A stretch of 5,506 bases of DNA, taken from the NCBI GenBank assembly GCA_029937135.1, contig JAPYQX010000172.1, positions 1-5,506 on the forward strand. The letters run 5' to 3'. The position numbers and the translations under genes are program-made. This document shows, piece after piece, positions 1 to 5,226 of the stretch (position 1 is its first letter; each line of letters starts with the position of its first letter). Source of the DNA: Nitrospinota bacterium (GTDB lineage Bacteria > UBA8248). The notes under the pieces are model-generated. The model made no database searches. It had not been told where the DNA came from and saw only the letters and a list, made by a program, of their open reading frames with translations.

Positions 1-1098
1 AGAGCGCCTCGAGCCAGGTCAGGGAGGCGGCGCCGGGACGCGCCTCGAAGGCCCCGGCCTCGATTCGTCCCGGAAACGACAGGTTCCCGGCTTTGTCCTC
101 GGGCCAGGACACACCCTCGAAGGTGATTTTCGAGAGGTCGGTCCCGAAAAAAGAGATTCGCTCAAGGTTGACGGAGATAAACGACACCTCCTCGGAGCGT
201 GCCAAATGCATATTCTCAAGGTTGACGACGCACTTGCCGCCGTCGAACACACGGGGGCCCGCCTCGGCGCCCGAGAACCGGAGACGCCCCCTGGCCTGGA
301 TTCCCTCGAAACTCGCCGACCCCCGGAACTCGGATCGGCAAAACTCCGCGCCCACCTCGAAAATCGCGTCGGTGAACCAGGCCCCGTCCTCGAAGGCGCT
401 TTCGACGAAAAGCGTGTTCTCCCCGAAACGAGTTCGCTCGAAGGAGGCGTCCTCGCCGAATCGGGTCCCCATGAAGGTGGCGTCGCCGGCGAATTCTGCC
501 CCGTCGAATATCGCGCCCCGGCCGAAACGGATTCCGAAAAAAAACAGGTGAGGCGGCTGAATTTGGTCTGGATGAAGGACGCCCCCTCACCGAAGGAAGC
601 CCGGTCGAAGGAGGCACGTTAGCCGAAGATCCCTCCCGCGAAGGATGCGCCGTCCCCGAAATCGGCGTGATCGAAGGAAATGTTTTCCTCGAAAGCGGCC
701 CAGTGAAACCGCGCGCCACCCGCGAACGAGGACCTGACGAACTGTGCGCCGGGTCCGAATCTGGCGTAGTGAAAATCCGCCGGAGGGACCGCCCGCCCGC
801 TCAGGTAGGCGAAGCCCGCCGGAAAAACTAACCCCCGGCAGTCGAGGCGCAGGCCGCTCAAATCCACGCCCGGTTTGTCGGGGTCCCATCCGAATCGAAA
901 GACGAGCTCGGCGAACCGGGGCTGGAAGAGCCCGAGCTTGGAGCGCTTGCCGCCGGCGTCCTCGGGGTCCCAGTGAAAGATGCAGAGGCGGCGGCCGCCG
1001 ATCTCCATGAATTCACCGGGATGCGGGCAGTGCCGCTCCCCGAGGAATCCCTTTTGCGTGAACTCGCAGGCCGGAAAATCGGTCTTCTCATCAGCCAT
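1..1098 (-). pseudogene. Pentapeptide-repeat protein, broken by a stop and a frame change; 3' end outside window
   Basis: The N-terminus carries a possible metal site, C11-x12-C24-x14-C39-x2-H42 (LCIFH). After about residue 105 comes a regular solenoid with Phe spaced alternately 5 and 6 residues apart (for example FDRASFGEGASF), the Pentapeptide_3 style of repeat. Fourteen 11-residue units lie between about 774 and 308. A non-repeat segment follows (FISVNLERISFFGTDLSKI) and runs off the window. Such proteins form right-handed quadrilateral beta helices; this one's role is unknown. ATG at 1098 is preferred to TTG at 1104 because GAGG lies 9 nt upstream of it. The gene lies 17 nt after the 343-residue gene, so the two are probably cotranscribed. 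It is broken by TAA at 619-621, where the repeat expects Glu or a similar residue, and by a frame change in the T8 run (A8 on the plus strand, 537-544). Only the first 159 residues are read without interruption. Sequencing error remains possible for either lesion. Confidence 0.85.
306..774 (-). repeat. 33-nt coding repeat array (14 units) of the pentapeptide solenoid
   Basis: In translation, Phe recurs with spacing 5, 6, 5, 6 without exception across 14 units, each 11 residues or 33 nt. The first anchor Phe codon is at 774-772 and the last at 310-308, a distance of 464 nt, which is 14 x 33 plus 2. The DNA units have diverged, so this is an old protein-level repeat and not a recent tandem duplication. 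The regular codon pattern also keeps several other frames open on both strands. Confidence 0.85.
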
Positions 1099-1115
1099 CG
1101 CCAATCGCCTCTATG

Positions 1116-2147
1116 TCAGTCCGTCCGATAGCGGATGCTCGTCGTTCGGCTGGATTTGTTCCAGCCGGGAACCACCGTGGTATGGGGTCCGGGGCTGCCG
1201 CCCGCGACGATGAGCAGGATATCGTCCGGATCGTGAATCATCGGGACCATGCTCTCATCGTCGCTCAAATCCACCCAGCCGGGCCATTGCGAATTCGCCA
1301 CCCCTCGAAAGCGGCCTCCCCGTTTCATCAGCCCCAGGGGAAGGCGTGCCTTCTCGAACAGAATTCGCTTCACATCGCCGCGAGAGAGACCGGCGCAATC
1401 AAGGAAGGTGGCATGGTCCGGGCTCAGGGCGACGACCATGTGCTGGCGCATGTAGGAGTTTGACATCCCCATCGAGCTCATCACCGTCGAGATGGTGGTG
1501 AGGAGGCCTTCGGGCTCGGCGCTCGAGTCGTCGAACGCCTGGCGGGGCCCCTCGGCCGGATAGACGGTAACGATGTCCTCGCCCGCCTCGAAGCCCAGGT
1601 CGGCGGCGAGAGGGGGCCAGGGGCTCATCTCCTCGTTCTCCCGGATGCAGAAGGTGAATTTCACCGGGCTGCCGAAACAGCTCATGTCCGAGACGCCGGG
1701 AAGGCCGCCCCCCAGGTTCATCAGGATGAGGCGCAGGGCGCGGCCGATGGTGGCGTTCGCCCGGAAGCCGGGCCCAAAGCAGCCTGTGCCCGCCCGGACG
1801 CCTATCTTTTTGGCGTAGGGGCCGTTCAGGATGATCATGGGGCCGCCGGGTCCCATCGTCCCCTGGAGGCCATTCATGTTGAACGCCTCGGCGAGGATGG
1901 CCTCGATTACCCCGAGGAGGACGGGCAGATAATCTGGGCGGCAACCCGCCATGAGGGCGTGCTGGGCGACCGTCTCGACGGTGGCCGTGTTCAAGGCCGG
2001 GGGAACGAGCCCGATCAGCTCCTCCGGCGACCGGGTTGTTCCGCCCAGCATCCACGCGATTCGCTCCGGGGTCGGGGTGACGACGGGAAGGCCGTCCGAC
2101 CAGGGGAGGTCGAAAAAATACTCGAACGGATCGGGGGATTCATCCAT
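1116..2147 (-). CDS. Conserved 343-aa protein of the DGLPVV/NGP/ANATIGRA family (UGSC-associated type), function unknown
   Basis: I recognise this as a widespread, poorly characterised family, but cannot assign a reaction. Visible conserved blocks are WSDGLPVVTPTPERI (16-30), ALMAGCRPDYLPVL (64-77), MIILNGPYAKKIGV (104-117), CFGPGFRANATIGRALRL (123-140), KFTFCIRENEEMSPWPPL (163-180) and a C-terminal DDILLIVAGGSPGPH (308-322). From memory, homologues often sit beside, or are fused to, the small UGSC (Sec/Cys-Gly-Ser-Cys) protein; no UGSC partner is visible here. Several cysteines (69, 123, 157, 167, 251) could be functional, but none can be named catalytic. There is no signal peptide, so it is probably cytoplasmic. 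The start is well supported by AAAGGAGG 5 nt before the ATG. It is the first gene of a minus-strand unit with the pentapeptide gene and diverges from the PPOX gene. Confidence 0.85.
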   Translation of the reverse strand: MDESPDPFEYFFDLPWSDGLPVVTPTPERIAWMLGGTTRSPEELIGLVPPALNTATVETVAQHALMAGCRPDYLPVLLGVIEAILAEAFNMNGLQGTMGPGGPMIILNGPYAKKIGVRAGTGCFGPGFRANATIGRALRLILMNLGGGLPGVSDMSCFGSPVKFTFCIRENEEMSPWPPLAADLGFEAGEDIVTVYPAEGPRQAFDDSSAEPEGLLTTISTVMSSMGMSNSYMRQHMVVALSPDHATFLDCAGLSRGDVKRILFEKARLPLGLMKRGGRFRGVANSQWPGWVDLSDDESMVPMIHDPDDILLIVAGGSPGPHTTVVPGWNKSSRTTSIRYRTD

Positions 2148-2280
2148 CTGCGCCTCCTTTGATTTCGGGCCAACCGGCTCCCGTTAATGGTACACTAAAG
2201 AAAATGAGAATCGGACCCGTCGCCTCGGGGTTTTCAGGAAAATCCACCGGGCGGGGTATACAGCAAGAGGAGGGCGTTTC
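2148..2280. other. Divergent intergenic control region
   Basis: These 133 nt separate the starts of the 343-aa gene and the PPOX gene, so both promoters should lie here. It is locally AT-richer around 2185-2210. TACACT (2190-2195) and TATACA (2257-2262) resemble -10 boxes on the plus strand, but neither has a convincing -35 at 16-18 nt, so no promoter is called. AAGAGGAGGG at 2265-2274 is the PPOX ribosome binding site. Confidence 0.4.
2153..2160 (-). promoter_or_regulatory. Strong ribosome binding site for the 343-aa gene
   Basis: On the minus strand AAAGGAGG stands 5 nt before the ATG at 2147. It is a near-perfect anti-SD match and fixes the start. Confidence 0.8.
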
Positions 2281-2733
2281 ATGGCCGAGCGGCCGAGGGA
2301 GATGGATGAGTTCCTGAATGAACCGAGGATGGCCCGGGTATCGACCGTCAGCGCCGGGGGCTCGCCCCATACCGTCCCCATTTGCTACAAGTTCGACCCG
2401 GGCGCAGGGACCTTTCACATCAGCACGGGCTCGGATTCCGTCACGGTCAGGAATCTGAGGCAAAACCTGGCCGTCTCCCTCTGCATCGATGACGCCGAGT
2501 TTCCCTTCCGCGCGGTGATCGTCGAGGGCGCCGCCGAAGTGTCCGGGGAGATGGGAACGGACCACGAGGGACTCAAGATCGTTATCGACCAGTTCTTCGG
2601 CCCCGACATGTGGGCGACCTACAAGGACGGCCCCGTCGCCCAGAAGATTCGCGTCCGCATCACCGTCGTTCCGTCCAGATGGAAGTGGTGGGACTACCGG
2701 CTGAAGCTGGGCGGATCGGTGAAGGTGAGCTGA
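2281..2733 (+). CDS. PPOX-class (pyridoxamine 5'-phosphate oxidase-like) flavin/F420-binding split-barrel protein
   Basis: The protein is 150 residues, typical for the single-domain PPOX family. The fold is suggested by EFLNEPRMARVSTVSAGGSP (10-29), the first strands seen in these proteins, then a VPICYKF strand, FHISTGSDSVTVRNLRQNLA (45-64), which matches the cofactor phosphate-binding segment (R-N-L-R-x-N), then VSLCIDD, a VIVEGAAEVS strand (79-88) and a C-terminal RVRITVVPSRWKWWDYR (124-140). Members bind FMN or F420 and reduce or oxidise varied small molecules, or act as general stress proteins. The cofactor and substrate cannot be read here. There is no signal peptide. The start is supported by AAGAGGAGGG 6 nt upstream; an internal Met at residue 8 is less likely. 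Its TGA overlaps the ATG of the SUMF-like gene by one base, which implies translational coupling. Confidence 0.88.
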   Translation: MAERPREMDEFLNEPRMARVSTVSAGGSPHTVPICYKFDPGAGTFHISTGSDSVTVRNLRQNLAVSLCIDDAEFPFRAVIVEGAAEVSGEMGTDHEGLKIVIDQFFGPDMWATYKDGPVAQKIRVRITVVPSRWKWWDYRLKLGGSVKVS

Positions 2734-3578
2734 TGGTGAGAATGTCACGGGTCATCGCCGCCGCCCTGCTCGCGGCGTGGGCGTTACAGATCGCTATCCC
2801 GATGACCGCCGGCGCGGCCGTTGTCGAGGGCAAGGGGAAATTCGCCGGTATGGTCTTCATCCCAGGCGGCCCGTTCAGCATGGGGCGAAGCGGCGGTCCG
2901 CCCGACGAGAATCCGGGCCACATCGTTCATCTGCCCGCCTTCTATATCGACAAGAATCTCGTCACCTGGGCCCAGTACGCCGAGTTTATCCGCGCCAAGG
3001 GCCCTGCTGGCCCCAAGGGGGAGATGTATCTCGACGTTTACGATAATGATACCCAAATCATGAACATTAAGGGAAAGTGGGTCGTCTACAAGGGCTACGA
3101 AAACTTCCCCGCCGGTGAAATGGCCTGGCAGGGGGCGGTGGCCTATTGCAAGTGGCGCGAAAAGCGCCTTCCGAGCGAGGCCGAGTGGGAGAAGGCGGCG
3201 CGCGGGGCCGACGGGCGTCTCTATCCCTGGGGGAATCAAAAGCCCGCGAAAGATCTCGCCTTTTTTGGCGGATTCAGGAACGATGTCGCTCAGGTTGGCC
3301 AGTATCCCGCGGGAGCAAGCCCCTACGGGGCGCTCGACATGGCGGGTCAGGTATGGGAGTGGACGCGATCGCTCTACCGGCCCTATCCCTATGTTCCCAA
3401 GGACGGGCGCGAGAACCTCAAATTCCACGACGCCCGCGTCGCCCGCGGAGGGAACACCTCACGCGAGGGCGAGGAATTAAGCTCGACCTCGCGTGTGCCG
3501 GTCTATCCCGGCCGCCTCGACAGCGGGCACCGCTACTTCGGCTTCAGGTGCGCCTCGAAAACCGAACTGCTCCTCTAG
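2733..3578 (+). CDS. Exported SUMF1/FGE-sulfatase-fold protein lacking the FGE catalytic cysteines
   Basis: The chosen start gives 281 residues. It uses the ATG in TGATG that overlaps the PPOX stop. A start at 2610 is open but would lie deep inside the PPOX gene and precede the signal peptide. Residues 1-28 form a signal peptide (MVRMSR, hydrophobic core, AGA before AV), so the protein is exported. The domain runs from about 38 to 277: GMVFIPGGPFSMG (39-51), DENPGHIVHLPAFYIDK (58-74), WQGAVAYCKWREKRLPSEAE (132-151), WEKAARGADGRLYPWGNQ (152-169), LDMAGQVWEWTRSLY (201-215), ARVARGGN (234-241) and YFGFRCAS (268-275). In formylglycine-generating enzymes, RGGS is followed by the active-site CxxxxC; here RGGNTSREGEELSSTSR has no Cys. 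It is therefore probably a non-FGE member, such as a binding or structural SUMF1-fold protein. The partner is unknown. Confidence 0.88.
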   Translation: MVRMSRVIAAALLAAWALQIAIPMTAGAAVVEGKGKFAGMVFIPGGPFSMGRSGGPPDENPGHIVHLPAFYIDKNLVTWAQYAEFIRAKGPAGPKGEMYLDVYDNDTQIMNIKGKWVVYKGYENFPAGEMAWQGAVAYCKWREKRLPSEAEWEKAARGADGRLYPWGNQKPAKDLAFFGGFRNDVAQVGQYPAGASPYGALDMAGQVWEWTRSLYRPYPYVPKDGRENLKFHDARVARGGNTSREGEELSSTSRVPVYPGRLDSGHRYFGFRCASKTELLL

Positions 3579-3784
3579 GATGACCTCAGCCGCATTCCCA
3601 TTCATCTTCTCCAATTTCTCCCGGCACATGCCTGTCGTCCCGTTCTCAGGAGTGAAAAAAGGGGGCGCCTCAATTTAACCGGAGACGGACCTTTGTTGTT
3701 CGGGGGAGGGATTCGTGAAGGCCAGACACAAAATAAACGGTAGATGGGGGAAAATCGCAATTGTTTTTCGAGGAGGAGAGGGCG
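3579..3784. other. Convergent intergenic region without a recognisable gene
   Basis: It lies between the plus-strand SUMF-like gene and the minus-strand small ORF, so both transcripts should end here. I see short G-rich and A-rich tracts (AAAAAAGGGGG near 3656-3666, GTTTTTCG near 3762-3769) but no hairpin good enough to call a terminator, and no convincing small ORF. Confidence 0.5.
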
Positions 3785-4003
3785 CTACACCTGGGCGTTT
3801 ACGATGTTTCCCCGGAGCGGATCCTCGGGCATGGCGCCAGTGTTTAATATAACGTGCGGCGGGGGATCGATGGCCACCTTGGCCTGGGAATTGAGATAGT
3901 CCGTTCTCGCCGCATCAATATCGATGGCTTTTGTAATCGACTCGTTGATAATGGTTGGGTCAATAAGACTAATTCTCTGGGTAGCGCTGACATCCCCGGC
4001 CAT
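3785..4003 (-). CDS. Small protein of unknown function (72 aa), second ORF of the riboswitch-led transcript
   Basis: I do not recognise the family. The protein begins MAGDVSATQRISLIDPTIIN and ends GNIVNAQV. It has no signal peptide, transmembrane segment or cysteine. The first half looks amphipathic and helical (DPTIINESITKAIDIDAART); the second contains DPPPHVILNTG. The ORF looks real because its amino-acid composition is balanced and it lies just behind a riboswitch-controlled ORF. Its start also overlaps the upstream stop as TGATG. GGAAAGAG about 9 nt upstream is a weak ribosome binding site, and an in-frame TGA closes the frame nine codons upstream, so the start can hardly lie elsewhere. 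About 63 percent of codons end in G or C, which seems lower than in the neighbouring genes and might indicate transfer. Confidence 0.6.
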   Translation of the reverse strand: MAGDVSATQRISLIDPTIINESITKAIDIDAARTDYLNSQAKVAIDPPPHVILNTGAMPEDPLRGNIVNAQV

Positions 4004-4038
4004 CAGGGCCGTCTCTTTCCGCCGAAATCAACTTTCAT
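4003..4038 (-). CDS. Possible 11-codon mini-ORF coupled to the 72-aa ORF
   Basis: AAGAGG stands 6 nt before an ATG at 4038, opening MKVDFGGKRRP and a TGA that overlaps the next ATG (TGATG). If the upstream small gene really ends at 4098, this mini-ORF would be the coupling device for the 72-aa ORF. It is in the same frame as the tail of the longer ORF, so it may simply be an internal start. Confidence 0.2.
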   Translation of the reverse strand: MKVDFGGKRRP

Positions 4039-4278
4039 TTTAGGCCTCTTCAAAATGGTGCTATCGATTTTATGGCCACTGCGGGGGGGTTCGGTTCCTA
4101 GGCCGTCGCGCTCAGGATCGCGCCACGCGGGCTGGCGGCGCCGTCCACGGGGGGCGGTCCGCTGTCGCTGGGCGCGGAGAGGTCGGGCTGGGGGGGCAGG
4201 TTCCGGGTTTGGCGGAGGTTGTGATTGTGACTGGGCCGGCGCCGCGTTGATAATGGCTTCTGTGGAATTAACTTCCAT
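4003..4278 (-). CDS. Small Pro/Ala/Gln-rich ORF directly downstream of the c-di-GMP riboswitch; probable frame change
   Basis: The uninterrupted reading frame gives 91 residues, beginning MEVNSTEAIINAAPAQSQSQ and then becoming Pro-rich. AAGGAG 6 nt before the ATG gives a perfect start signal. After a C7 tract (plus-strand G7, 4190-4196) this frame becomes Arg-rich (RQRTAPRGRRRQ), which looks like an out-of-frame GC-rich sequence. The +1 frame reads QPDLSAPSDSGPPPVDGAAS and ends at TAG 4098-4100, with nearly all codons ending in G or C. The intended product may therefore be about 59 residues (4098-4278), made if one C is absent or skipped. On the other side, the uninterrupted frame ends in a TGATG overlap with the next ORF. 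I recognise no family. No signal peptide is evident; the Pro-rich half is likely disordered. Confidence 0.5.
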   Translation of the reverse strand: MEVNSTEAIINAAPAQSQSQPPPNPEPAPPARPLRAQRQRTAPRGRRRQPAWRDPERDGLGTEPPRSGHKIDSTILKRPKMKVDFGGKRRP

Positions 4279-4317
4279 AAAAAACTCCTTCCGTCTGGTG
4301 GCCTTTCGCGGAAGGAG
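4279..4317 (-). terminator. Riboswitch expression platform: intrinsic terminator hairpin that also hides the ribosome binding site
   Basis: On the minus strand CTCCTTCCG (4317-4309) and CGGAAGGAG (4293-4285) pair perfectly over 9 bp around a 15-nt loop. TTTTTT (4284-4279) follows at once. The U tract abuts the ATG at 4278, and AAGGAG in the descending arm is the ribosome binding site. One hairpin could therefore stop transcription and block translation. A competing hairpin, GAGGGAG (4331-4325) with CTCCTTC (4317-4311), would act as antiterminator. Confidence 0.75.
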
Positions 4318-4327
4318 CCTGAAACTC

Positions 4328-4436
4328 CCTCTTTCGTTCGGCGGGCCAACTATCGGCGGCGAGTTCTTGGCGAGTAGAGCCGACTTGAGCCTTTGCGTCC
4401 CCGCTTTTCGGCGGGGTAGCCTTTATCGCGAAAGGT
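4328..4436 (-). promoter_or_regulatory. c-di-GMP-I (GEMM-I) riboswitch aptamer
   Basis: Read 5' to 3' on the minus strand: a P1 arm CCTTTCG, the junction ATAAAGGCTA, a P2 hairpin CCCCGC-CGAAAA-GCGGGG (4416-4399), the hallmark GGACGCAAAGGC, a P3 helix (GTCGGC with GCCGAT), TTGGCCCGCCGAA, and the P1 return arm CGAAAG (4336-4331). This matches the order and key words of GEMM-I: AGGGCAAACC, the GAAA hairpin, GGGACGCAAAGCC, and GGGUUACCGA before the P1 return. Deviations are TACC for AAACC and GGCTC for GCCUC. The class senses cyclic di-GMP and in other bacteria often controls motility, pilus or surface genes. A terminator and small ORF lie immediately downstream. The sign of the response cannot be decided from sequence. 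Confidence 0.75.
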
Positions 4437-4440
4437 GAAG

Positions 4441-4725
4441 GGCCGGGCCGGAGCCTGGCCGAGTGAGAGGGCCACGTCACGCAAAACAACCTACGGTTAT
4501 CGCGGAGGCGAGATGTTAGGGGGATGTAAGGGGATTGTAATTTTTGGGTTTTAAATCAGGTGTTAAAACTCAGTCTCCAGCCCTCCTGGCAGGCCCCGCA
4601 GGCAGCAGGCCCAGCCGGGGACCCAGCGGGTAAGCGGTGTGATATATAGTCCGCTCCGGTGCGGTTTTCCGTAGAGCGGTTTCCCGCTCATCGTCCGGGG
4701 ACATACGAATATCGGAGCAGGGAAG
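4441..4725. other. Divergent regulatory region between riboswitch transcript and lipoprotein gene
   Basis: There is no convincing gene. An AT-rich stretch (4535-4567) holds minus-strand TACAAT (4539-4534) and TTAACA (4566-4561). These resemble -10 and -35 boxes, but their 21-nt spacing is too long, so the riboswitch promoter is only suspected there. GGCC-rich inverted repeats lie at 4441-4474. On the plus strand GATATATAGT (4641-4650) could hold a -10 for the lipoprotein gene, without a clear -35. GGAG at 4714-4717 is its ribosome binding site. Confidence 0.4.
4651..4689 (+). repeat. Alternative hairpins: CCGCTC / GAGCGG / CCGCTC
   Basis: GAGCGG (4674-4679) can pair with CCGCTC at 4684-4689 around a TTTC tetraloop, or with CCGCTC at 4651-4656 around a 17-nt loop. 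The two helices exclude each other and lie 36-75 nt before the lipoprotein start, probably in its leader or promoter. No known regulator or RNA family is recognised. Confidence 0.4.
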
Positions 4726-5226
4726 ATGGCGCGGGCGATCAGAAAAAGTTTGATGGTTCTATGGCTGGCCGCTGCCGCGGGTTGCGGTGTGGCCGGGCTG
4801 GGGGAGAAGTTCGAGCCGATCGAGGTCGGCCTCGTGGACGTGATTCCCGCCGGGCTCACCCTTTTCGAGCAGAATTTCCGCGTCGCCCTCCGGCCAAAGA
4901 ATCCGAATCCGTTTCCCATTAAATCGACGGGGCTCAAGTTTGCCCTGACGCTGAACGGGGTCCCGTTCCTGACGGCTAGCTCCGGAGATATCGCCGAACT
5001 GCCCCGCCTGGGCGACGCCGTCGTCGAGGCCAACGCCACGATCTCGACCTTCGCCATCCTTCAGCAGGCCGTCAACATTCGCCCCAACCAGCCCTTTGAC
5101 TACATCGTCAAAGGGACGGTCTTTCAGGACGATATGTTTCGGCCCCGGCTCCCCTTCGAGACACGGGGCCAAATCGATCTGCCCAAGCTTATCGGCGCGC
5201 CTAAAGGCCCGCCAGGCGGGCGTTAG
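4726..5226 (+). CDS. LEA type 2 (LEA14/WHy-domain) family lipoprotein
   Basis: The protein is 166 residues. Residues 1-20 are a lipoprotein signal: RAIRK, a hydrophobic core, then AAAGC with the lipidated Cys at 20. Gly at +2 does not suggest inner-membrane retention. The mature part matches the LEA type 2/WHy domain: FRVALRPKNPNPFPIKSTGL (51-70) contains the diagnostic NPNPF motif, and the alternating strands LKFALTLNGVPFL and AVVEANATISTFAI follow, with FDYIVKGTVFQ near 124-134. This fold is associated with desiccation and stress tolerance in plants; bacterial members are envelope proteins of unclear role. The start is supported by GGAG 8 nt upstream and by the signal peptide. Its stop lies inside the first copy of a tandem duplication, so the last residues (GPPGGR) may have been changed by it. 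It is convergent with the right-edge gene. Confidence 0.85.
   Translation: MARAIRKSLMVLWLAAAAGCGVAGLGEKFEPIEVGLVDVIPAGLTLFEQNFRVALRPKNPNPFPIKSTGLKFALTLNGVPFLTASSGDIAELPRLGDAVVEANATISTFAILQQAVNIRPNQPFDYIVKGTVFQDDMFRPRLPFETRGQIDLPKLIGAPKGPPGGR

Noticed and set aside
537..544. Programmed -1 frameshift at T-TTT-TTT to fuse the two halves of the pentapeptide gene
   Set aside because: The heptamer is in the correct phase and direction, but a -1 slip adds a residue that breaks the strict repeat spacing, and the TAA at 619-621 upstream would stop most ribosomes first. A 2-nt expansion fits better.
619..621. TAA read as a sense codon (recoding)
   Set aside because: TGA and TAG end other genes normally here, no recoding element is evident, and a second lesion lies in the same gene, which points to decay.
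93..719. Long open frames on the plus strand and in another minus frame over 93-719
   Set aside because: They are shadows of the 33-nt repeat: the minus-strand frame shows perfect F-x4-F-x5 periodicity, while the others give low-complexity Ser/Pro/Arg/Glu-rich products.
2610..2732. Upstream extension of the SUMF-like gene to a start at 2610
   Set aside because: It would overlap the PPOX gene by over 120 nt, place Arg/Pro-rich sequence before a clear signal peptide, and ignore the TGATG junction at 2731-2735.
2733..3578. True formylglycine-generating enzyme
   Set aside because: The CxxxxC pair after RGG is missing and no sulfatase is nearby; only the fold can be supported.
3785..4003. RebB-like (R-body) identity for the 72-aa ORF
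   Set aside because: The short DPTI-N-x-SIT stretch is faintly like NPQITDAVTQ of RebB proteins, but the rest, including DPPPHVILNTG, does not follow.
3854..4438. 194-aa plus-strand ORF over the riboswitch region
   Set aside because: It runs antisense through the aptamer, terminator and both small ORFs, has no good ribosome binding site and gives an Arg/Gly-rich product.
4563..5057. 164-aa minus-strand ORF opposite the lipoprotein gene
   Set aside because: It is antisense to a gene with a clear signal peptide and NPNPF motif and resembles no family.
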